From Nostoc sp. CMAA1605 (GTDB lineage Bacteria; Cyanobacteriota; Cyanobacteriia; Cyanobacteriales; Nostocaceae): DNA of 64,000 bases. Below are positions 18,242 to 25,628 of this stretch, one piece after another (position 1 is the first letter of the stretch; the number at the start of each line of letters is the position of its first letter). The DNA is taken from NCBI RefSeq assembly GCF_021596505.1, contig NZ_PJIZ01000001.1:62001-126000 (forward strand), read 5' to 3'. The translations under genes and the position numbers were made by a program. A model generated the notes under the pieces. That model was not told the DNA's origin. It made no database searches and saw only the letters and a list, made by a program, of their open reading frames with translations.

Positions 18242-19375
18242 ATGACTAAAATTATCATTAACGACACGACATTACGAGACGGTGAACAAGCCGCAGGTGT
18301 AGCATTTACCCTAGAAGAAAAAGTGGCGATCGCTAAATTTCTCGATAGTATTGGTGTACCCGAATTAGAAGTGGGGATACCTGCAATGGGTGAGGAGGAG
18401 ATGCGTGCAATTTCCGCCATTTCTAATTTAGGTTTACGAGCTGAACTGTTGGCGTGGAATCGCGCCGTCATGTCAGATATTAAAGCTTCTATTGCCTGTG
18501 GAATGAAGCGCGTACATATCGCCATTCCCGTTTCCGGTATTCAAATCGCCGCGAAATTCCACGGACAATGGCGGGTAAGTCTGCAAAGACTCAAAGACTG
18601 TATTAGCTTTGCAGTTGATCAAGGTCTTTGGGTTGCAGTCGGCGGGGAAGATTCCTCCAGAGCTGATGAAAACTTCCTCTTGGATGTTGCATTGTCAGCC
18701 GAAGAATGGGGTGCGTCACGTTTTCGTTTCTGCGATACCGTGGGAGTTCTTGATCCTTTCAGCACCTATGGGGAAGTAAAGCAGTTAGTTTCGGCTTTAT
18801 CAATTCCCGTAGAAATTCATACCCACAATGATTTCGGTATGGCTACAGCCAACGCTTTAGCAGGAATTAAAGCTGGAGCCGCATCTGTAAATACTACAGT
18901 TATCGGTATGGGTGAGCGAGCTGGTAACGCAGCTTTAGAAGAAGTAGTCATGGCCATTAAACGCATCTATGGCGTAGATATGGGAATTGACACCCCCAGG
19001 TTGTTGGAATTGTCCCAACTGGTAGCGGCTGCTTCTGGTGCTAGCGTACCACCTTGGAAAGCGATCGTTGGTGAAAATACCTTTGCTCACGAGTCAGGAA
19101 TTCATGCTCATGGTGTTATGCAAAACCCTGACACCTACGAACCCTTTGCACCGGAAGAAGTCGGTTGGGAACGCCGCTTAGTCGTAGGTAAACATTCTGG
19201 ACGACATTTGGTATCTAGCTTACTCAAACAGCATGGGATTACTCTCAACGCTGAAGAAACCCAAGCTGTTTTAGAAGCAGTTCGCCAACAGTCAGTCCAG
19301 AAAAAACGCAGTTTAACTACAGAAGAACTGCTGAACTTGGTAAAAGAACAGAGGTATTCTCATGCAGCGCGATGA
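18242..19375 (+). CDS. nifV: Homocitrate synthase NifV
   Basis: NifV condenses acetyl-CoA with 2-oxoglutarate to homocitrate, the organic ligand of FeMo-co. The frame extends to a TTG at 18221, but the ATG at 18242 has AGAGGG nine bases upstream and gives 377 residues, the family length. Key motifs are NDTTLRDGEQAAGVAF (metal-binding Asp, catalytic Arg), HTHNDFGMATANALAGIKAG (metal-binding His-x-His) and the AGNAALEE block. The HESGIHAHG motif in the C-terminal half is also present. It overlaps nifZ by 14 bp, indicating coupled translation of nifVZT. Confidence 0.96.
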   Translation: MTKIIINDTTLRDGEQAAGVAFTLEEKVAIAKFLDSIGVPELEVGIPAMGEEEMRAISAISNLGLRAELLAWNRAVMSDIKASIACGMKRVHIAIPVSGIQIAAKFHGQWRVSLQRLKDCISFAVDQGLWVAVGGEDSSRADENFLLDVALSAEEWGASRFRFCDTVGVLDPFSTYGEVKQLVSALSIPVEIHTHNDFGMATANALAGIKAGAASVNTTVIGMGERAGNAALEEVVMAIKRIYGVDMGIDTPRLLELSQLVAAASGASVPPWKAIVGENTFAHESGIHAHGVMQNPDTYEPFAPEEVGWERRLVVGKHSGRHLVSSLLKQHGITLNAEETQAVLEAVRQQSVQKKRSLTTEELLNLVKEQRYSHAAR

Positions 19376-19649
19376 ATACGAATTGGACTCAGAACCGGCG
19401 TTTGACTTAGGAGAAAAAGTCAGACTTCGCAAACAAATTAAGAATGATGGCACATTTCCAGGTCGGGATCTTGGGGAGATTTTAGCAAAAAAAGGAGAAA
19501 TTGGCTACGTAGCAAGTATAGGAACTTTTTTACAACGTTCTTATATTTATGCCGTGCATTTTTTAGAGAAAGGAATCATTATTGGCTGTCGGGAAAAAGA
19601 ACTAGAATCTGCTGAGGAAAACCATGAAAGTGATGTTACGGATGGATAA
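19362..19649 (+). CDS. nifZ: NifZ
   Basis: The 95-residue protein matches NifZ, which assists P-cluster formation in the MoFe protein. Typical segments are FDLGEKVRLRKQIKNDGTFP and GEILAKKGEIGYVASIGTFL, followed by YIYAVHFLEKGIIIGCREKE. It overlaps nifV by 14 bp and nifT by 26 bp, so the three genes form a tight operon. Length and motif order are normal. Confidence 0.93.
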   Translation: MQRDEYELDSEPAFDLGEKVRLRKQIKNDGTFPGRDLGEILAKKGEIGYVASIGTFLQRSYIYAVHFLEKGIIIGCREKELESAEENHESDVTDG

Positions 19650-19827
19650 TGTGGGCAACTTAACAGTCTACGTTCCCAAAAAAGATTTAGAGGAAATAGT
19701 TGTTAAACAAACAGATGGTGCTGAAGGCAAGATTCTGACTTTAGCAAATGGTTGGGAATTAGAATTTCCAGAAATACCAGATGCGAGTAATTTACCTAAA
19801 ACCTTAGAAGCTAAAAGACTGGCGTAA
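19624..19827 (+). CDS. nifT: NifT/FixU family protein
   Basis: The 67-residue protein starts MKVMLRMDNVGNLTVYVPKK and continues EIVVKQTDGAEGKILTLANG, then WELEFPE, the standard NifT/FixU pattern. Its biochemical role is not settled; it is conserved in nif clusters but dispensable where tested. It is the last gene of nifVZT; a MITE-like repeat begins 39 bp after its stop. Confidence 0.93.
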   Translation: MKVMLRMDNVGNLTVYVPKKDLEEIVVKQTDGAEGKILTLANGWELEFPEIPDASNLPKTLEAKRLA

Positions 19828-19865
19828 ATGGTCATGGGGCATAGGGCATGGGAGTACAACCTCTC

Positions 19866-20004
19866 ATACCAATTCACAATTCGCAATTCGCAATTCGCAA
19901 TGGACTAGCGTCCCGCTACGCTAACGCAATTCGCAATTGATAAATCCTGACTTGACAAGGTTTTCTGGGTTTGGATCTGTATCAGAATTTTAGTGAATTG
20001 GTAT
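19866..20004. repeat. MITE-like element, ATACCAATTCAC family, copy 1
   Basis: 139 bp with perfect 12-bp inverted ends ATACCAATTCAC / GTGAATTGGTAT. The interior has tandem GCAATTC heptamers, CGTCCCGCTACGCTAACGC, then a conserved tail (GACTTGACAAGG, TTTGG, GTATCAG). The same interior recurs at 25295-25478 and a shorter relative at 50740-50827. Confidence 0.8.
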
Positions 20005-20063
20005 CACCCCTACACCCCTACACCCCTACACCCCTATCCCCTACTCCCTTTCTCATACTGAAC

Positions 20064-20624
20064 ATGGGTGACAAATTTTTGCAGTTATCAGAGTTTAATC
20101 TTGAGGGTAATTTCTTGGGTTTTATGGGCAATAAACCCAAGAAAATTAAATACTTGAGTTTGGCTATTCCCTCTGGAGATGTGTTAATTAAACTACCGAA
20201 AAAATTACGCTCTTGTTTAAGCTCATCTCTCAACATAGGTGAGCGCATTAATATTTATGGGGTCGGTAAATTACACCGATACAAAGGGACAATTAAACTC
20301 AAAGCTTATGAAGTCACTAAGATTAGTGATGAGTCAGTTCCCCATTCCCACGCAGACTTACCAACGCAACCATCAGCGAAAATTATGGTGTGTCAAAAAG
20401 CGGGTTGCATAAAAAGAGGTGGTCAAGGGTTATTATCTGAGCTAGAACAAACTTTGTGCGATCGCGGTTTACTTGACAAAGTGACTATCGAACACACCAG
20501 TTGTCAGAAACGCTGTAGCAGTGCGCCCAACTGTATTTTAATGCTGGGTAAAAAGAAATACAAGAAGAACTGTCCGCAAGCGATCGCTTCACTCCTAGAA
20601 AGCTATCTCACCACAAGGGAATAA
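20064..20624 (+). CDS. (2Fe-2S) ferredoxin domain protein (thioredoxin-like ferredoxin)
   Basis: The open frame begins at 19971, but its first 31 codons are translated CTACACC tandem repeats, so the ATG at 20064 (MGDKFLQLSEF) is preferred, giving 186 residues. The C-terminal domain has the thioredoxin-like [2Fe-2S] cysteines: two in VCQKAGCIKRGG at about residues 113-118 and further ones in CQKRCSSAPNC. The N-terminal ~100 residues resemble a small OB-like beta domain (INIYGVGKLHRYKGTIKLKA). It follows nifVZT on the same strand. It may act as an electron carrier linked to nitrogen fixation; that role is inferred from position. Confidence 0.82.
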   Translation: MGDKFLQLSEFNLEGNFLGFMGNKPKKIKYLSLAIPSGDVLIKLPKKLRSCLSSSLNIGERINIYGVGKLHRYKGTIKLKAYEVTKISDESVPHSHADLPTQPSAKIMVCQKAGCIKRGGQGLLSELEQTLCDRGLLDKVTIEHTSCQKRCSSAPNCILMLGKKKYKKNCPQAIASLLESYLTTRE

Positions 20625-20871
20625 AACAACTTTCGTGCAGAGTCATTTCACCATAGTCCGGTATCCACGCTACCCAGGTGTTTGGAGACTCCTGACAGAG
20701 TAACTTAGCTTCATCACCACTATATTCACTAGGGAGATGAAGCAACTTTACCCAAGTCTCATTGATAGGAGTGATGTGATCATCACAATTTATGCCAGAT
20801 AAGGGTCTGAATGGAAATACAGGATAAGTTTCCGTAACTAGCATCGTTTCTAGCCCTCTCACAAAAGTCAT
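20608..20871 (-). CDS. Small protein of unknown function, converging on the ferredoxin gene
   Basis: The 87-residue protein (possible later start at 20841, MLVTETYPVFPFRPLSG) has a compact composition with two Trp and two Cys, ending NTWVAWIPDYGEMTLHESCF. The amino-acid makeup looks like a real soluble protein, not a shadow frame. Its last 17 bp overlap the 3' end of the converging ferredoxin gene. I do not recognise a domain. Confidence 0.6.
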   Translation of the reverse strand: MTFVRGLETMLVTETYPVFPFRPLSGINCDDHITPINETWVKLLHLPSEYSGDEAKLLCQESPNTWVAWIPDYGEMTLHESCFIPLW

Positions 20872-20991
20872 TTATCAAGCTATTGACTCCACCAAGTACA
20901 TACAGGGTATAAATCAAATTACTTCTGTATTCAGTTTTACAAAAAATAGATTTTATAGTTAATTTTCGCCAATAAATTTACAAATCCTCAT

Positions 20992-21032
20992 GCAAAGATC
21001 CCCGACTGTTGCCTACAGTCGAGGATCTTTGC
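20992..21032. other. Strong palindromic hairpin upstream of ndhD
   Basis: GCAAAGATCC pairs perfectly with GGATCTTTGC, and inside it GACTGT pairs with ACAGTC around a 5-base loop. The stem totals 16 bp with two small bulges. No T-run follows on the plus strand, so a simple terminator is unlikely. The surrounding spacer (20872-21231) has no gene. Confidence 0.7.
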
Positions 21033-21231
21033 GGTTTAGTTAAAGTTTTGTAACTCCAATCCGCAATCCCCAATCCCCTGCCTTTATCTATGATTTCCTC
21101 TAATATTCATTGATTTTTGACTATTGAATAGATTTTTGCTGATGCTCAGGTGCGGTAAAGATTTATTTGGAGAAGTTAACAAAGTTTAATAGAATGGTTT
21201 TATTCACACATAAGTATTTTTGCTCATTGCC

Positions 21232-22917
21232 ATGATAGCTGATGGATTTCCTTGGCTAACCGCGATTATTCTGCTGCCACTCGTTGCTTCCCTAGCCATT
21301 CCCGTGTTGCCTGACAAAGACGGCAAACTGGTGCGATGGTATGCCCTGGGTGTTGGTATCGCGGACTTTGTTTTGATGTGCTACGCCTTTTGGGCAAATT
21401 ACGATACCAACAGTGCAACTTTTCAGCTTGCGGAAAAATATGCCTGGGTACCTCAGTTGGGCTTTAGCTGGGCTGTTTCTGTTGATGGTATCTCCATGCC
21501 GCTTGTACTGTTGGCAGGATTTGTCACCACACTTTCCATGCTGGCGGCTTGGCAGGTGAACCTGAAACCACGCCTGTTCTATTTCTTAATGCTGGTGTTG
21601 TATGCAGCACAAATTGGTGTATTTGTGGCTCAAGACGCGCTGCTATTCTTCATCATGTGGGAATTAGAACTAGTTCCTGTGTATCTTTTAGTATCAATTT
21701 GGGGTGGTCAAAAACGTCGCTACGCTGCTACAAAGTTCTTACTCTACACCGCAGCCGCTTCGATTTTTATTCTGGTAGCTGGGCTAGCAATGGCTCTCTA
21801 CGGTGACAACACCACCTTTGATATTGTGGAACTGGGTGCGAAGAATTACCCCTTAGCTTTAGAATTACTACTTTACGCTGGATTATTAATTGCTTTCGGT
21901 GTCAAACTGGCGATTTTCCCCTTGCACACTTGGCTACCTGATGCCCACGGTGAAGCTTCTGCACCTGTATCCATGATTTTGGCGGGTGTACTTTTAAAAA
22001 TGGGTGGATATGGATTAATTCGCTTTAATTTAGAAATATTTTCTGATGCCCATATCTACTTTGCTCCTGTTTTAGCTACTCTTGGTGTCATCAATATTAT
22101 CTACGGGGCGTTAAATTCCTTTGCTCAAACCCACATGAAACGCCGCCTCGCCTATTCCTCTGTATCTCACATGGGTTTCGTGCTGTTGGGTATCGCTTCT
22201 TTCACCGATGTGGGTGTAAGTGGTGCAATGCTGCAAATGCTGTCTCACGGTTTAATTGCGGCGGTGTTATTCTTCCTAGCTGGGGTTACTTATGACCGTA
22301 CCCACACAATGGCGATGGACAGTTTAGGTGGTATTGGTCAATTAATGCCGAAAGTGTTTGCTTTATTCACCGCCGGTGCGATGGCTTCCTTAGCACTCCC
22401 TGGAATGAGTGGATTTGTCAGTGAACTTCAGGTATTTGTCGGGATTACTACCAGTGACATTTACAGTTCAACTTTCTGCACTGTGATGGTTTTCCTAGCT
22501 GCTGTAGGTGTGATTTTGACTCCGATTTATCTGTTATCAATGTTGAGAGAGGTATTTTACGGAACTGGTGCAGAATTATCCTGCAACATTAACAACTCAG
22601 CTTACGAAAACCAGGAAGATGAAGGGACAGTCTGCTTTGGTACAGATTGTTTGTTACCAAGCCAAGCAGTGTATAGAGACGCTACTACTAGAGAAGTGTT
22701 TATTGCTGCTTCCTTCTTGGTGTTGATTATTGGGATTGGTGTTTATCCTAAGTTAGCTACTAATATCTATGATGTGAAAACAGTAGCTGTGAACACTCAG
22801 GTACGGCAATCTTATACTCAAATTGCCCAAACCAATCCTCGGATATATGCCCAAGATTTCTTATCTCCTCAAATCAGCGAACCTGAAATTATGGCTGTTT
22901 CCGGGATTGTGAAGTAA
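21232..22917 (+). CDS. ndhD: NAD(P)H-quinone oxidoreductase chain 4 (NdhD)
   Basis: NdhD is an antiporter-like membrane subunit of the cyanobacterial NDH-1 complex, used in respiration and cyclic electron flow. A TTG at 21220 extends the frame, but the ATG at 21232 ([13 protein letters not shown]) is the usual start and gives 561 residues. About 14 transmembrane segments are evident. Key antiporter motifs include [20 protein letters not shown] with its conserved Glu and [20 protein letters not shown] with the Lys and His channel residues. It looks like the respiratory NdhD1/D2 type and not a CO2-uptake form, but I cannot prove that. A HIP1-based terminator follows. Confidence 0.95.
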   Translation: MIADGFPWLTAIILLPLVASLAIPVLPDKDGKLVRWYALGVGIADFVLMCYAFWANYDTNSATFQLAEKYAWVPQLGFSWAVSVDGISMPLVLLAGFVTTLSMLAAWQVNLKPRLFYFLMLVLYAAQIGVFVAQDALLFFIMWELELVPVYLLVSIWGGQKRRYAATKFLLYTAAASIFILVAGLAMALYGDNTTFDIVELGAKNYPLALELLLYAGLLIAFGVKLAIFPLHTWLPDAHGEASAPVSMILAGVLLKMGGYGLIRFNLEIFSDAHIYFAPVLATLGVINIIYGALNSFAQTHMKRRLAYSSVSHMGFVLLGIASFTDVGVSGAMLQMLSHGLIAAVLFFLAGVTYDRTHTMAMDSLGGIGQLMPKVFALFTAGAMASLALPGMSGFVSELQVFVGITTSDIYSSTFCTVMVFLAAVGVILTPIYLLSMLREVFYGTGAELSCNINNSAYENQEDEGTVCFGTDCLLPSQAVYRDATTREVFIAASFLVLIIGIGVYPKLATNIYDVKTVAVNTQVRQSYTQIAQTNPRIYAQDFLSPQISEPEIMAVSGIVK

Positions 22918-22939
22918 GAGTCATCCTCTGGATAATATT

Positions 22940-22979
22940 AAGCGATCGCCTCGCCATGAAGCGATCGCTTTTTCTTTTG
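22940..22979 (+). terminator. Rho-independent terminator of ndhD, built from two HIP1 octamers
   Basis: AAGCGATCGC (22940-22949) pairs with GCGATCGCTT (22961-22970) and is followed by TTTTTCTTTTG. It lies about 20 bp after the ndhD stop. Two HIP1 sites have been co-opted as the stem. Confidence 0.8.
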
Positions 22980-23212
22980 TCTCCAAAAAATTTGACAAAA
23001 CACCGCATTTACACAGTTTATTCGGGTGTTAAAACTATTTTTTATCTGGAAGTCCCTAACAGTCATCGTTCAACACTTGCACTATTCCCTGCTTTCTGTA
23101 CATCAAATATAAAATTTTACTTATTTTTAACCTTGTGTTAAATTTTTAATAAACTTGACTAAATCTAGAGACTTACCGTAATTAAGCTTTATTTATAAAC
23201 AGGAATTTGGCA

Positions 23213-23740
23213 ATGGGAGAAATGATCATTACCCCTAACGATTGGCCACACATAGCATTTAGACTAGCTCTAGCTTTGGTAGTTGGGTGCATGATTGGAT
23301 TCAATCGTCAACAAGGCGGTAGACCAGCCGGCATGAGAACCTTTATGTTAGTCAGTATGGGTGCAGCCTTATTTGTGATGATTCCTTTACAGGCTGAAGG
23401 TGATAGTCCCTATGCAGCCACTAACGCTTTAAGCCGAACCATTCAGGGTGTAGCTACTGGAGTAGGATTTCTCGGAGCAGGATTGATTTTACAAGAATCT
23501 CCTAGAAAGTCCGACAAGCCGAAAGTCCGTGGGTTGACAACAGCCGCCCGTGTATGGACTGCGGCTGGTTTAGGTGCGGCCATAGGCTGTGGTTTGTGGC
23601 AAATGGGATTAATCGGAGGATTACTCACGTTGATTACCCTAAGTGGTGTCAAACGCCTAAATCGTTCTTTCGCAACATTAGAGAATCAGGTTAAAAGCAC
23701 TAATACCAGAGATTTCATAATCAATGATGATGACGATTAA
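23213..23740 (+). CDS. MgtC/SapB-family membrane protein
   Basis: The ATG at 23213 has AGGAA seven bases upstream and gives 175 residues. The protein has the MgtC N-terminal membrane domain: LALALVVGCMIGFNRQQGGR, then AGMRTFMLVSMGAALFVMIP, with the conserved Asn-Arg after the first helix, and GVATGVGFLGAGLIL. Four to five transmembrane helices are predicted by eye, ending with a short charged cytoplasmic tail (INDDDD). MgtC-like proteins affect Mg2+ homeostasis or inhibit F-type ATP synthase in some bacteria; the cyanobacterial role is not established. Confidence 0.85.
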   Translation: MGEMIITPNDWPHIAFRLALALVVGCMIGFNRQQGGRPAGMRTFMLVSMGAALFVMIPLQAEGDSPYAATNALSRTIQGVATGVGFLGAGLILQESPRKSDKPKVRGLTTAARVWTAAGLGAAIGCGLWQMGLIGGLLTLITLSGVKRLNRSFATLENQVKSTNTRDFIINDDDD

Positions 23741-23844
23741 TGCTCAATTCTTTAGGTGTTCTCACCATTTTTGAAACCGATAAGTAGAAAGACTTGAAAA
23801 AATCAAACTATGTGAAGTAATGTAAAAAAATTGGCATCTAGTTC

Positions 23845-23890
23845 GTAGTAAGGACTTCAGTCCTTATGAGAGGACTAAAGTCCTCACTAC
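23845..23890. repeat. Palindromic repeat with AGGACT/AGTCCT hairpins, copy 1
   Basis: Two small hairpins (AAGGACTTCAGTCCTT and GAGGACTAAAGTCCTC) are enclosed by GTAGT / ACTAC ends, making a nested 46-bp palindrome. A related copy is at 56600-56646, and both are followed by a CCTTGAAT stretch. It lies in the 23741-24148 spacer, which has no gene. Confidence 0.75.
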
Positions 23891-24010
23891 AAGCCTTGAA
23901 TTATCTACACTGTTCTACTTACTAAACTGTGATGATGACTATTGTCTCGAACTTCTGAAGGCTGATGGCCAAATAAAAGCACTTGGAAAAAATTACAGCG
24001 AACTAAGAAA

Positions 24011-24100
24011 TAATAATGAGTTGGGATAGGTAGTATTGTTTCGAGATTTGGGAACAGGCTAAGAATCTAGGTTTTGAATCCAAAATCCAAAATTGGTATA
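24011..24100 (+). repeat. MITE-like element, second family, copy 1
   Basis: About 90 bp containing TTGGGATAGGTAGTATT, CGAGATT, AAGAATCTAGG and a GGTAT end. The reverse complement of 31107-31212 matches it closely, and a diverged copy lies at 56341-56420. No coding capacity. Confidence 0.75.
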
Positions 24101-24148
24101 ACTCTCCATTGCCAAATAACCTTCAAATTCGCCAGAAATGAATCTCGA

Positions 24149-24349
24149 CTAATGACCCAGGACTTGAAAATCTTGAGGAGTGAGCGACACAACAATGTTA
24201 TCAATCTCTACTTGGATGAGCCAACGGTTGTTTGATTGACCATCTGCAAGTGACTCTCGTCCGCAAATCACGCCAAACTTCCCAGCTACGTATGCTGGAC
24301 GTAGAATCAAAACTTTGTCTCCGATTTGAATACTTTTGGGAATTTGCAA
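24149..24349 (-). CDS. Small SH3/KOW-like protein, unknown function
   Basis: The 66-residue protein starts at TTG, a choice supported by AGGAG six bases upstream. The sequence (IQIGDKVLILRPAYVAGKFG, then ICGRESLADG, NRWLIQVEIDNIVVSLTPQD) is a run of short beta strands with the GDKV...G pattern of SH3-like or KOW barrels, and ends FQVLGH. The function is unknown. It is a single gene in a repeat-rich spacer. Confidence 0.68.
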   Translation of the reverse strand: MQIPKSIQIGDKVLILRPAYVAGKFGVICGRESLADGQSNNRWLIQVEIDNIVVSLTPQDFQVLGH

Positions 24350-24631
24350 AAGTTCTCCTATAAATTTGGATGCTGAGGATACTAGGTGTACTTTCTCATT
24401 TTATTTTAATTAAACATAATACTTTTAATAATCTTCTCTTAACCAAAATGTATATTGGTTTCCTGACTTTCTCTGCTTCCACATCTTCCAGCCTCCACAT
24501 CGAAACCATAAAAGTTGTAGAACTCAAAAGTTGATAAACCTGACCTCTTCACACATCTCATCATGAAGAGTTTCGTTGCGTAAGTCTTGATCGCGTATAG
24601 TAAAGGGCGTATTCGTAAACTTAGGGTGGCA

Positions 24632-25288
24632 ATGCTGAAGTTTTACTACAATCCCATTTCTGTGAATGCTCGTCGCGTTTGGGTGGCATTATTAGAAAAA
24701 CAAATTCCCTTTGAACCCTGTTTGGTAAATCTGGATGGGGATCAATTTCAAGCTAGTTTCACTACAATTAATCCCTTGCAGCGTGTACCCGTAATTGTGG
24801 ATGAGGGATTTCGGGTAGTGGAATCTCTGGCGATTTTAGATTATTTAGAGGCGAAATATCCCCACCCATCCTTAATGCCGAGTCAAGCCCAAGCGATCGC
24901 TACAGTACGGATGGTAGAAATGGTTACACTCAATGAGCTACAGCCTGCTACCATGCTATTAACAAGGCAATTAGTAGATTTAGACACTAACCCCCAAAAA
25001 CTAGAGTCTTCCCAAAAACAAGTCGCCACCGTCTTACAGTTTTACGAAAATTTATTAGGTGATAAGACTTACTTTGCTGGCGAAGATTTTACACTAGCAG
25101 AAGTAGTGGCAGGCACGCTCATTCCATCTTTAGAGATGTTTGGTGTTAATTTTGATACCTATCCCCGTCTATCAGCATGGCTTCAAAGACTGGAAGCACG
25201 GGATAGCTGGCAAAAAACTACTCCCAGCATGGGTGCTGTATTAGCTGCCATACCCAACATCAAAGCCATCATAGAACGCAGGACTTAG
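24632..25288 (+). CDS. Glutathione S-transferase family protein
   Basis: The frame starts at 24587, but the ATG at 24632 (MLKFYYNPISVNARRV) is preceded by AGGGTGG and aligns with the thioredoxin-fold start, giving 218 residues. The N-terminal domain has the cis-Pro motif NPLQRVPVI and the gamma-glutamyl-binding ESLAILDYLEAKYP. The C-terminal helical domain includes FTLAEVVAGTLIPSLEMFG, the usual N-capping motif. GSTs conjugate glutathione to electrophiles or act as peroxidases. The class cannot be fixed by eye; Ser10 is a candidate catalytic residue. Confidence 0.87.
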   Translation: MLKFYYNPISVNARRVWVALLEKQIPFEPCLVNLDGDQFQASFTTINPLQRVPVIVDEGFRVVESLAILDYLEAKYPHPSLMPSQAQAIATVRMVEMVTLNELQPATMLLTRQLVDLDTNPQKLESSQKQVATVLQFYENLLGDKTYFAGEDFTLAEVVAGTLIPSLEMFGVNFDTYPRLSAWLQRLEARDSWQKTTPSMGAVLAAIPNIKAIIERRT

Positions 25289-25294
25289 GAGCTT

Positions 25295-25478
25295 ATAACA
25301 ATTCGCAGTTCGCAGTTCGCAATTCGCAATTCGCAATTCGCAATGAACTAACGTCCCGCTACGATAACGCAATTCGCAACGATGCTCCCTCCCTGCTACG
25401 CTAACGCAATTGAGGAATTGTGACTTGACAAGGGTTTTTGGATTTGGATTTGTATCAGCAACTTTAGTGAATTGGTAT
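25295..25478. repeat. MITE-like element, ATACCAATTCAC family, copy 2
   Basis: 184 bp with ends ATAACAATTCGC (degenerate) and GTGAATTGGTAT. The interior again has GCAATTC heptamers, two CTACGATAACGC/CTACGCTAACGC modules and the GACTTGACAAGG...GTATCAG tail seen at 19866-20004. It is longer than copy 1 because the inner module is doubled. The remaining spacer to 25628 has only CCCCTGC tandem repeats. Confidence 0.78.
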
Positions 25479-25628
25479 GAAGACTGATATTAATTCCAAA
25501 TTCAAAATTGGGGATTGGGTATAGCTTATGTTTGTCTAAGCTAATCGTCATTTAAATGGCATCATTTTCATACTGGCAAAAGCTGTAAACCCTCTCCCTT
25601 GCCCCCTGCCCCCTGCCCCCCTGCTTCC

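Noticed and set aside
22956-23141. 61-codon frame after ndhD
   Set aside because: It starts inside the ndhD terminator stem and has no ribosome binding site or protein-like features.
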